Source of the DNA: Nemertoderma westbladi
Taxonomy: Eukaryota; Xenacoelomorpha; Nemertodermatida; Nemertodermatidae
Direction: 5' to 3'
Assembly: GCA_032718475.1 (NCBI GenBank)
Contig: JAUCBJ010001004.1
Span: 1 to 64,000, forward strand
DNA: 64,000 nucleotides
Position numbers and translations under genes: made by a program
The notes under the pieces: generated by a model
What the model was told of the DNA's origin: nothing
Databases searched by the model: none
What the model saw: the letters and a program-made list of their open reading frames with translations, nothing else
Shown here: positions 11,119 through 20,290 of the stretch, one piece after another
Layout of the letters: each line of letters opens with the position of its first letter
Numbering within the stretch: position 1 is the stretch's first letter

Positions 11119-11679
11119 ATGGATTCTGATTTATTTCAAAGATACAGTAAACCTCAATATGGTGGTGCAGACTCGAATCTTGCTGTTTTTAAAGGTGGTA
11201 GAAGTACGAGAGGCTCGACGCAAGTTCCTGTTTTTCGAGGTGGTTCATATATTGACCCTTACGGTCAACAAATTGGCGCATTTGGTCCAAACTTAAAACA
11301 ACGTCGTTTTCAGCGTTATCCTAGAGGTATGAGGGCAAATCAACATGGAGAAGGTATATTTACAGACGCTTTATTGACATTGAAAAAATTTGGTAAGCCA
11401 TTAGCTAAAAAAGTTTTACAAAAAGCTTTACCATTTACCACAAAATTTATGAGACAACACGTAATACCAAAAGGTAAGCGGGTCTTACATCAGCAGGCTA
11501 ATACGGTTATTAATAAAGCATTAAATAAAATGAAACCGTCAACAAGGTCAGTTGTAGAAAAAGTTTATAGAGATTTAAAGCGACCCGCTAGACCAATGTC
11601 TATGAACATACATCATCGACGTAGTAAAAAGAGAAATATAAAAGGCAAACTGAAACACTGCGAAAAAAGTATTTTTTAA
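11119..11679 (+). CDS. Basic core/minor-capsid-like protein (186 aa)
   Basis: A strongly basic protein. Residues 1-70 are Gly/Arg/Gln-rich with repeated FKGG/FRGG. Then comes an amphipathic stretch around residue 75 (GEGIFTDALLTLKKFGKPLAKK) and a Lys/Arg-rich C-terminus with HHRRSKKRN. The glycine-initiated amphipathic helix after a basic arm recalls adenovirus-type core and pVI-like proteins and the small protein that precedes F54H12.2-type capsid genes in other Maverick-like elements. DNA condensation or membrane disruption during entry is possible. It lies two nucleotides before the capsid gene. Confidence 0.6.
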   Translation: MDSDLFQRYSKPQYGGADSNLAVFKGGRSTRGSTQVPVFRGGSYIDPYGQQIGAFGPNLKQRRFQRYPRGMRANQHGEGIFTDALLTLKKFGKPLAKKVLQKALPFTTKFMRQHVIPKGKRVLHQQANTVINKALNKMKPSTRSVVEKVYRDLKRPARPMSMNIHHRRSKKRNIKGKLKHCEKSIF

Positions 11680-11681
11680 TA

Positions 11682-12941
11682 ATGTCAATTATTAAGGAAT
11701 TAGATTTATTTTCTACACAGCCAATACAGACTGAATTTAAAGCAAAGCATTATGAAACAATTTACCCCGTATCTAATCTCAGAAGTGAGTCTAGGGAAGT
11801 CACGTTCCTTGTACCGAGATCCAATGAATTCTATACGAAACTGCAAGATGCGTTATTAATTACAAAATGTACTGTACGGTGGGATAGACGACTTGAAAAT
11901 TCCCATATATATATGCTGAATTACCCCGCTGAAACTATGTGGAGTGATATTAAAATAGACCTTAATGAGAAGCAGGTTGAAAATAGCAATAACCATTATT
12001 TCTACAAGTCGTACTTATCCAATTTATTATTTACAACTTACGAGGATAAAAATGGGCTACTGGGTGCGGGTGGCTTTCATCAGCCTTTATCTGAGCACGG
12101 AAATGAAATTGATCCCGGCGCGCATCCTATTGGCGATGCCTTTAGTAAACAAATGCAATTTGTAAGTGGATTGACGATTGATTTTGATACTGAAAGCAAA
12201 ATAATACAACCCGGGTATGATTTAAGAATGCATTTTAGTAAAGTATCAAATTCGTTTATTTTTAAAATCACTCCAAACGCAAACGTGGTGACAAATCTTC
12301 GGCTAGAATTAGATGAAATAAAGATCCTAATCCCTAGAATGGAGGTTAATCCGGTAATAGAAAGCAGTCACCTAAAAGGTTTAGAGAGTTACGATATTGA
12401 ATATCAATTCCAAAAAAAGGAGGTTACAACATTTACTATTCCCGCTCAAACCACAAATTACACCCAAACAAACATATTTGATGGTAAAAAACCCAAATTA
12501 GTTATTATCGGCTTCATAACAAATAACGCTTATTCGGGATAATTAATTAGCAATCCCTTGAAATTTGAACATTTTAACCTTAGACGCGCGGAACTGATTG
12601 TAGACGGTCTTCCAGTAGGTGGTGTAATATACGAGCCTAATTTTACAGATGGAACATATATTTTTGAGTATACTCAATTAATGAAGAACATTAATATATA
12701 TATTAACGGTTATGGAGGTAATAATATAGACCATGAAACCTACTTAGGTAATTGCCCCATCCTATCCTGGGACTTAACCGCCGACGGCTATGTTAGAGAT
12801 CCGCAACCATCGATATATACTAACGGCCAATTAAAATTAAGATTTGCCGAACCGTTGGTTGAAACCATAAATGTAATCGTTTTTAATATTTATGATCAAT
12901 CATTAAGTTTAAATAGTAGGAAAGAAATACATATCGATTAA
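11682..12941 (+). pseudogene. Major-capsid-like protein (F54H12.2 type), split by an in-frame stop
   Basis: Two collinear open frames in the same phase, 11,682-12,542 and about 12,558-12,941, separated by a TAA at 12,540-12,542. Together they are about 419 codons, the usual size of the F54H12.2-type family. Landmarks are the opening KELDLFSTQPIQT, two beta-rich halves, a TFTIPAQTTNY block near the stop, and LKLRFAEPL near the end. The family is thought to be the double-jelly-roll capsid protein of a Maverick-like lineage; that function is from general knowledge and not shown here. The stop truncates the second barrel, so this copy should not make capsids. Confidence 0.75.
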
Positions 12942-12943
12942 GT

Positions 12944-13396
12944 ATGTTATCTACAGAGGACCTTGATATGTTTCCAGTGGGTGGTCACTATTTGGGTGCG
13001 TTTCCAGCTAATAAATTACCTAAATTAGATAATAATGAGCGAAGAGATTATGGGTTAATAGTAAATACCGATAAAGAGCATCTGCCCGGGATTCATTGGA
13101 TCGCAATATATATACGAGATAATGAGGCTGAATTATTTGATTCATTCGGATCAAAATATCCAAACAGATGCATCGAAAAATGGCTTGAGAAAAATTCCGC
13201 AAGATGGCGTACTACTCGCAAACAATTTCAAGACCCAAGGAGGACCACATGCGGTCTATACTGTCTTTATTACTTGGTAAATCGAATTCACACAAACTAT
13301 CCAATGAGTGCGTTTACAAATAATGTGGAAATAAATGAAATAATATTATATAAATGGCTTGTTAATTATTATAAAATAAACCAACAAGTGTTGTAA
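12944..13396 (+). CDS. Adenain-like cysteine protease (C5-type)
   Basis: 150 residues. The catalytic layout is clear: His51 in PGIHWIAIYI, Asp66 in ELFDSFG, Gln96 in QFQDP and Cys103 in TTCGLYCL. The order His-Asp-Gln-Cys, and Gln seven residues before Cys, are those of the adenovirus maturation protease and its Polinton relatives. It would cleave virion precursor proteins during particle maturation. It starts two nucleotides after the capsid gene and appears complete. A relationship to Ulp1-type deubiquitinating proteases is the general alternative, but gene order and size favour the viral enzyme. Confidence 0.88.
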   Translation: MLSTEDLDMFPVGGHYLGAFPANKLPKLDNNERRDYGLIVNTDKEHLPGIHWIAIYIRDNEAELFDSFGSKYPNRCIEKWLEKNSARWRTTRKQFQDPRRTTCGLYCLYYLVNRIHTNYPMSAFTNNVEINEIILYKWLVNYYKINQQVL

Positions 13397-13427
13397 TTAA
13401 TCATTTAGCTTTTGTTTATCAGATAAA

Positions 13428-14024
13428 ATGGATAATATTATTTTTGTTGATTTTCAATATTATAAGATAGACAATAAAGAGTATCCGGTAGTATTTAAAG
13501 AATTTGCTATATTCGATTCTAATTACACCAAAACTAATGTAAAGATGTTTTTAATTAAAGGCCCACCTATTATTAAGTTATCAGCTTTAGATGTAGCTCA
13601 CGTAAACAATTTACGAGACATGACTTCTCATTTGCCCTGGGACTACGGTGACATTTCGCAAGATGACTTTAAAAAATATATGAAGAGACATTTAAAATAT
13701 AAAAAAAATATACATGTATTTGGGTTGATGAAATGGGCAATATTAAACACCCAACTCGATGTTCTCGCGCCAAATTCGGTGGAGAAATTGGGAATATATA
13801 AGCAATATCATGATTATTTAACCCCCTGTCGCTTCCACGATCAATTTACTACAGTAGAAAATAAATGTGCGTTCCACTTAAACATTAGGGATAACTGTCT
13901 GCGATACTGCTCAGCAAAACGCGTTGGGGGGTATGAGATGCTACACTTTTTCATGAGAAAGCGTTTAACTGCGACTGATGATGATAAACAGAAAGAAATA
14001 ACTGCGGTGGAAGATGTACTGTAG
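13428..14024 (+). CDS. Polinton-like element protein, possible DEDD-exonuclease fold (198 aa)
   Basis: Intact frame, last of the plus-strand cluster. It opens with IIFVDFQYYKID, resembling the beta strand and acidic first motif of DnaQ/DEDD nucleases and the opening of an unnamed family that accompanies F54H12.2-type genes. Later features are a central IHVFGLMKWAIL strand, then CRFHDQ and CAFHL, which could bind metal. Only one of the expected acidic motifs is convincing, so activity is uncertain. The 31-nt gap before it is the longest in the cluster and AT-rich. Confidence 0.55.
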   Translation: MDNIIFVDFQYYKIDNKEYPVVFKEFAIFDSNYTKTNVKMFLIKGPPIIKLSALDVAHVNNLRDMTSHLPWDYGDISQDDFKKYMKRHLKYKKNIHVFGLMKWAILNTQLDVLAPNSVEKLGIYKQYHDYLTPCRFHDQFTTVENKCAFHLNIRDNCLRYCSAKRVGGYEMLHFFMRKRLTATDDDKQKEITAVEDVL

Positions 14025-15576
14025 GTTTACTGTAAGCTTGTTATATGATGGGATATAATATAATTTTATTTTGGTGATGATCTTGATGTTAATATAAAAA
14101 TATAATAAAATATAATTTTTTTACAACAAGTTCTCTAAAAAAGAGTCAATTGCGCTAGGTTAACCATACACATTTAACAATATGACGTAGACGTAACATG
14201 TACAGTAAGTATTCTCGATATCCTTCTAATATAGATGTACTGGTATTGCGAAACATCCTATACATCGCAAACTAATAACACATACAGTAGTTGACTAGTA
14301 ATATTAGTCAGAAATGCAACATAAACTGTATAGGTTAACCTGTTGGTACCGGTACTGATAAATTCAATAATTTATTATAGGCCTAACCACAACTGTCATC
14401 CGCTTTATCAGTACCGGTAGTGTTTTACTCTTCCAACACTGTAGTCACAGTCTACTGATATCAGTACAGCAGTAATCTGAAGCAATAGCATACTGCTGTC
14501 ATGATCCGGATTACACGCAGGGGTCTCACATACAGGGATTAGATCACCTACCCAAACAATACAGTACTGCAGTACTGTCGTTGTTGTTGTAACAGCATAG
14601 TCAGATACAGCATACTGATTTCCTTTGATTAGCATTGTACTGCAGTACCAGTACTACAGTATTAATGTAACAGTACCTGCAGTAACAAACTAAGCCAATG
14701 TAGGCCTATACAATATCGTGAGCCAGTTACAATCAGATGTGTACGCAGTCAGCCACACTGCAGGGATGCGGTCAACCTCACAGCTAGCCTCGCAGTTCCT
14801 ATCCACAACTGTCATCTACTTTATCAGTACAGCAGTAATTTGATGCAATAGCATTTGTTTTTTTTCACCTATAAGGATACTGCTGTCTACCCGAACCTTG
14901 ATTAGCATACTGCTGTCATAACCTAGAAGGTACGCATGGCTCTCACATATAGGGATTAGATCACCTACCCAAACAATACAGTACTGCTGTACTGTCGCTG
15001 TTGTTGTACTGCAGTACCGGTACCGCAGTATTAATGTAACAGTACCTGTAGTAACAAACTAAGCCATTGTATACAATATCGTGAGCCAGTTACAATCAGA
15101 TACTGTCGTTGTTGTTGTAACAGTATAGTCAGATACAGCATGCTGATTTCCTTTAATTAGCATTGTACCGCAGTACCGCTACTACAGTATTAATGTAACA
15201 GTACCCGCAGTAACAAACTAAGCCATTGTATACAATATCGTGAGCCAGTTACAATCGGATGTGCGCGCAGTCAGCCACGCTGCTGGGAAGCGGTCAACCA
15301 CGCAGTCAGAGCAGCATCGCTGCCACCCTCGCGAGCAGCCTCGCGGCACGCAGTCAGCCTCGCGGCACGCAGTCAGCCTTGCGGCACGCAGTCAGCCAGC
15401 CTCGCAGCCAGCCTCGCGGCACGCAGTTAGCCTCACGGTCGGTCATGCAGTCAGCCAGCCAGCCACGCAGCTAGGCACGTAGTCAACCCGCGAGAGTCAT
15501 ACTTATTCAAACGAGGTTAGTTTTCCCTAACTACCGATAGATTGATTGAAAAATAATAATGTTTAATTTTCACCTT
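14025..15576. repeat. Repeat-rich spacer between converging gene sets
   Basis: Contains no credible gene. A ~150-370-bp composite is duplicated: the marker aacaaactaagcca occurs near 14,685, 15,054 and 15,212, and ttgttgttgtaacag occurs near 14,580 and 15,107. Words such as cagtactgcagtac and taccggtac abound and are nearly palindromic. It separates the plus-strand structural genes from the minus-strand TBP-polymerase block, so it could hold terminators or an origin; that is speculation. Confidence 0.6.
15330..15480. repeat. GC-rich 19-bp minisatellite
   Basis: Tandem and degenerate copies of a unit like cctcgcggcacgcagtcag. Both plus-strand frames through it are open only because the repeat lacks stops. 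Its base composition contrasts sharply with the AT-rich surroundings. Confidence 0.75.
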
Positions 15577-15866
15577 CTAATCACCAATATATTCTACACC
15601 TAAAGTCACAACACCAAACATTAATAAATAATTAACAAGTTTACTAAATATAGGGTAATAAATGTGAAATTTGCTAGGTGAACACATTAAAGTACATTTA
15701 CCGGTATGAAAGCAGCAAATGACTACGGTATTATTTATTCTTATTTTGCAATTATTAAAAATTTCAGGTTCATATATAACTTGAAGTTGCACATTATCAA
15801 AGACAACATAAAACCCGGTATTGTTTATCAATAACCTATAGACTACAGACTTAATACTAAAAATAT
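15577..15866 (-). pseudogene. TBP-like protein, C-terminal repeat (separated by E2)
   Basis: A minus-strand frame open from the E2 boundary at 15,866 to a TAG at 15,577-15,579. It carries the hallmarks of the second repeat of TATA-binding protein: YEPEIF, then after 16 residues CCFHTGK, then a helix with IYYPIFSKLVNYLL. The Phe in each of the first two blocks corresponds to the intercalating phenylalanines of TBP. The N-terminal repeat is at 48,605-48,874. When E2 and one copy of its target duplication are discounted, the two parts keep the same phase. No start codon of its own is convincing, which fits a severed 3' part. Confidence 0.7.
15862..15866. other. Target-site duplication of E2, left copy
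   Basis: aatat directly abuts the E2 terminus here; the same five bases follow the other end at 48,605-48,609. Five-base duplications are typical of BEL/Pao integrases. Confidence 0.9.
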
Positions 15867-17126
15867 TGTACGCGCTTTTGAAGACCTTTAGCAGTTTAAC
15901 CTGCCAAAATTTATATGTCTTTTGGTTTATAAATAGACTTTAGAAGTTGACAAATATTTAATACCAATAAACACAACATTAGCAGAAGCCAGCCTAGTGC
16001 GCGTCCATTCACCCGCTGGATATACCCGGGAGACTGGATTCTGAGGGCTTAGATTATTATTGCAGTGTAAGCTTACTGTATTATTCGATTGATCGTTAAT
16101 AAATAATTTCTGACTAATATTATTCACTTTCGGGAAATATTAACAGTTCCTTTAGGACGTGGCGCTCTATCTAGGTAAACAGAGATATGACTTATACTAA
16201 TCACAACGGTAAGTCGGTGAGGCTTATGATTCAAGTATGAGGCGCATTCTTTAGGAAATGCTTAGTTATCAGTCACAATCAGGCACACTACCGGTAACAC
16301 ACAATACTGCTCAATAATTTGCCGACCGTCAATGAATTTTATCATATATAAAGAGAACAGCAATGGACTCATGTAGTGCTTATCAAATAGCATTAAATTC
16401 ACTACAAACCACAATAATATAAGTCGCAATCGCTATATATAACCCGTCTCTCTAACCTGTAGTGTATCAAGAAAATTGGGAAATTTGGGTTCTTTATAAA
16501 TGTTCTCCAAATAATATTCAACCAAAACACAACAGTAAAAAGCATTAAGACGGTAGGTTAAGATATGAAATGACAATGTATATGCCGATTGAGTCGAGTT
16601 GATTGAGTTGAGTTGATAACAGTTATACGCTCTATAATTTAAGCCTACTAATGTTTCTTCTAAAGTATGAAAACGAATTGACTCTAGAGCCGGTGTTCCT
16701 GGCCTAGATAGAAACAACACAACAGTATCAAGAAAAAACAGTAAGACTGAACACTCCTAGTATGATCGGCCGAATATCTCCACATCGACAGAAAAAATCG
16801 CTCTGATTGGCTTAAGCTAAACAAAGAACCATGTGTCCAATGGCCGTTTCCATGTCAGCAACCAGCTGTTAGATGTCGTAATCTGAATCATCAAGGCTAA
16901 GCTGTGTAAAGGTATTTGGTGCATTGCGGGTTTTTTGCCTTACCATGTCCGCCAAAGCACGTATATAGAAGAATGACTTTTATGTCCGTTAAAACACCTA
17001 TAACGGTACCTTGCGGGCGAGGGGAATATATATATAGTTAGAGAGCCTTTTAGAGTATTCCAGCGCCTGGGGGTAAACTGGATTGCGAAGCAAAAGGGCC
17101 AGTTATATCCCACAGAAGCTTTTACA
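15867..17126 (-). repeat. E2 3' LTR
   Basis: 1,260 bp, identical in length to 47,345-48,604. Read on the minus strand it begins TGTAAAAGCTTCTGTGGG and ends GCGCGTACA, so it has TGT...ACA ends. It is homologous to, but clearly different from, the E1 LTR. A 95-aa frame inside both E2 LTRs is not conserved beyond what repeat identity explains. The sequence next to it inside the element (ccgctcccaga in plus orientation) is the same polypurine-like tract as in E1. Confidence 0.92.
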
Positions 17127-17204
17127 CCGCTCCCAGAAAATGGGATTTGAGTCTATAAAATATACAAAATCACAGTTTCTAATATACGTAAATACTCTAA
17201 ACAG

Positions 17205-18244
17205 TTAGTCTTTCTTGCGCGGACGGCGTTTACGCAGTTTTTTAAAGCTAGCCAGAGTCCTTTTCTCTTTGGGGCGAGCCACTTTACAAGGAGGGCTATA
17301 ACTCCTGGGTGAAGGGTGCAATATGATTGCATCAGAGGGTGTAGGATTATGGTCGGTGTATCCGCCAGTCGAAGTACCGGGTTGATTGACATCAACGTCA
17401 GGGGAGAGGGGTCTAACGGCTTTGAGAGCTCGTTTCAAGACAGCCGCTCTTACGGGTCCTTTACGAGTGGTCTGAACGAGGGCCGTGGGTGGACCATAGG
17501 CAGTTAGAAACCTCCTGGGTTTAATGGTTCTTTCCAACTCGCATTCGCGGGCTCGGTATTCGTAAGGCCGTCGATATACTTCCTGTAACTCGGGGTGTGA
17601 GTTAACAAATAAGTCTCCATAGTCTGGGTCCTGACGGATATAATTGATTAAGTTATAGGAATGAAGGTCGCTAGGATTAACACTCCTAAGAAATTTGCGT
17701 ACGAACTTGGTTGAAATACATTCTCCGACGCGCTTCAGTAGTTCGTAACTCGATATGCGTGATTTCTGTTCGACAGAAGCGGATAGGTAAGGATGGAACG
17801 CATAAACTCCTTCGTAAGCGCGTCCAGGATAATAGCGATGGCGCGAATCACAATGTAAATCAGCGTTCGCTTCCCAAGCTCTGATGTAACGTAGTGTGAT
17901 CATTTCATCTACGCTTTCCAAATCGCGATTAAAAGGGCAATCGAAACTGGCGTGTCCCTTTAGTTGACAATGGTGACATTGAGTCATAAATTGAGGGCAA
18001 ACCGCAAAAATGTGCAAGTTATTGAGTCTGCAATACGCGCAATAAATTTCCATCGCCGGTTGTTCGTGGAAATAGGAACAGCGGACGACGTTTGTGTCCA
18101 TGGGCGTAACATGGTCTCTCGATGCGCATAACCGACAACGTTGCCGAGAAACATAGTTGGCATGGCGATAATTGTACGCAGTGAGACACTGTGGACCTTG
18201 ATACCATTCTAGGATGTAATCGTTGTCGCTGTTCCGGGCGCGAT
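17205..18244 (-). pseudogene. E2 downstream ORF (zinc-knuckle protein), truncated
   Basis: Matches the last ~310 residues of the E1 591-aa protein, including the zinc knuckles CAYCRLNNLHIFAVC and CHHCQLKGHASFDC and the Lys/Arg-rich end. A frame of 298 residues is intact from 18,101. Upstream homology is broken by a one-base deletion and then by a ~0.8-kb deletion that fuses it to the preceding small ORF. It cannot make the full protein. The role is unknown; the knuckles suggest nucleic-acid binding. Confidence 0.75.
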
Positions 18245-18257
18245 AGGCTGAATCTCC

Positions 18258-18656
18258 TCAGATTCTAGGCATATTGGTTCGTCTTCCCAGTCTGTTACGA
18301 ATAGAATTTTCGTGATCTATTCTCGGTTTATCGTTACGACTCCGCTGGGTATAATATTTAAATAGAACCATTTCCCTTTCGGTGTCTACATCGTCCGTAT
18401 CATGTAAATCGATAGGATGGCAGGTAGTTAGGAAGTCCATATACGCACTATTACGATGCGTATAGCGAGCGGTGAATTTTCGATAGTCCAATTCACGCGT
18501 AAATTGCTCTTGGGACATCGGCGGTTCGATATAACGACCATCGTCCTCCGTAATGGTTGGATCGATTTCACCGCGTATCAAGCTATCCACAAATGCTTGT
18601 AAAGGTAGAGTATATCGCTCCCTGATACCAAGATCATCTTCTATCAACTCCGTCAT
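18258..18656 (-). CDS. E2 small downstream ORF (132 aa)
   Basis: Homologous to the 121-aa E1 protein at 36,501-36,866: start MTELIEDDLGIRERYTLPL, acidic middle, DTDDVDTEREMV block. Its last ~12 residues are read from sequence brought in by the deletion that removed the start of the next ORF. No domain recognised. Conservation of this small frame between two diverged elements suggests it is a real retroelement protein. Confidence 0.6.
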   Translation of the reverse strand: MTELIEDDLGIRERYTLPLQAFVDSLIRGEIDPTITEDDGRYIEPPMSQEQFTRELDYRKFTARYTHRNSAYMDFLTTCHPIDLHDTDDVDTEREMVLFKYYTQRSRNDKPRIDHENSIRNRLGRRTNMPRI

Positions 18657-20290
18657 ATCTGCTATCTGAGTTTATTAATATCGAAATGAGTTTATGTTTA
18701 GGCGAGCGGACGTCGCTGCCTACCTCTCTTTGCCCCCGGACAGTGGGATTCTCAGCGCCGATGTACCGTCGTCGCGGTGTTTACGCCAACATGTAGCAAC
18801 AGCACGACAACGATAACCGGCACAAGTCACTCCACTGTCCGTCCCAAAGGCTTGAATCCACTTTAGGTTCTTTCTATAGGAGAGTTGGGCTACTTTCACA
18901 ATTGCGACTAGCTACTGTAAACATACTTTAGCAGTAACATTCACCTATAAACGCACAAATTCCACACAACTGTCACCAATTGTACACATACAGGCCATTT
19001 GTCCGTTAGTCAGTGCATTCCAGAATGTCACGTTATTACTGTATATCCTTGGATACTAACAGTGTGCTATGTATTCTCTATGCTATGCAATGGGACAAGC
19101 TTTCTATTGTTCTCTTAACTTGCTTCTAATTCTAGCGTGGGTGTTGCTATGGTGACATTATGGAATGCTAGCGGTAGAATTAGGGTAATTCTCATGCATA
19201 CAGATCTGGGATGCTATTTAATAATAATTCTTTAATTGTCAATATCCTCTTTATGGATGATTTTATTAATTTTATCGGCTATTGACTATATGTTGGAGAT
19301 TCTCGCACTCTAATACACTCAATAGGATGAATCTCCGCTCCCATGATCTATTAATTAATGGAGTTTTGGGAATGTTATAAATTGCACAAAATGACAATTT
19401 ATGAAATTCATTTAAAATATGAATTTAAATCTATTCCCGTGAATTTTATTATTTGATGTTAAAATTGACACAATTTTTATTCCAGAGCACGTCTGGGGAC
19501 TGAGGATCCTGAATTCTATAAATTGTCTTTTAAGAGTATCGGTAAGTGCTGCGATATCTTAATTGACTAGAAATTTTAAAGGATCTGAATTTTACAGATT
19601 TTAATAAATATTAAATTAATATTTAAGATGGGCACCGATTTATTCCAGAACTTGTCTGGGGACGTTAACCACTGATTCTAGAATTTGTCTTTCAAGTATA
19701 TCGGTGGGTGCCGCGATATCTTAATCGACTAGAATTACAGATGGTCAAAAGGTTTAACAGATTTATTTGCGTTTTACGCTACTGTTATAGGGACATCACG
19801 CTACTATATGTATTATTTAATATAAGGTAGAAGAGCAATATCGCACGAAGCAATGTCAGTGTGAAGAGGCAAGTCGTTTCCAAGGTCTACCCAGAGCTTG
19901 GTTTAGCCGAGACACGAGGATCTGAACTTTGCATTCCTAATACTCTGCCTACCAATATACTTGAATATAGTAGTGGCTTTATTGTACTTTACTAAGTACG
20001 AAGTACGGACATTTCATCTTACTGTAGTCACGTATTTACAATATGATACGGACAGTAAGGAAAGAGAAAAATAATTATTTTCTCGCCGTCGCACTAAATA
20101 TATATTATAAGTAATTACGTAAGTAATAAACACTAATACATTGCACTAATCTACTAAATAATCACTAAAATAACATTCTACTAAATAAAATTGAATAAAA
20201 GCGATTATAACAAAGTACATAATAAAGTTCGCATATAAAAATATAATAAAATATATAAAACAATGTAGTCATACACCCACTCCAGACGTA
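18657..20290 (-). other. E2 spacer between pol and downstream ORFs
   Basis: Non-coding, homologous in reverse orientation to E1 34,852-36,500. It contains an internal imperfect duplication of ~150 bp marked by gatatcttaat plus ccgatttattccaga-type strings (about 19,480-19,580 and 19,630-19,740). It could hold a promoter or splice sites for the downstream ORFs; none is assignable. Confidence 0.6.

Larger units (their letters stand above)
6538..15866. mobile_element. Polinton/Maverick-like (virus-derived) element, left part
   Basis: The left portion of a DNA-virus-like element that resumes at 48,605-54,467. It carries a minus-strand 570-aa gene and a compact plus-strand cluster: two paralogous virion-type genes, a basic core-like gene, an F54H12.2-type capsid gene, an adenain-like protease and a DEDD-like gene. 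It then carries the C-terminal half of a TBP-like gene on the minus strand. The boundary at 15,866 is exact: the target-site copy aatat of BEL element E2. The limit given at 6,538 is only the end of the last coding sequence, because no terminal repeat was found. I see no retroviral-type integrase and no A32/FtsK-type ATPase in either part. With insertions removed, the visible element is about 15 kb, in the usual Polinton size range. Confidence 0.8.

Noticed and set aside
15240-15482. Two long Ser/Ala/Gln-rich plus-strand frames
   Set aside because: They read through a 19-bp tandem repeat without stops; the amino-acid periodicity is that of the repeat.
16433-16720. A 95-aa frame repeated at 47,911-48,198
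   Set aside because: It lies wholly inside the E2 LTR; the duplication follows from LTR identity and the three amino-acid changes show no sign of constraint.
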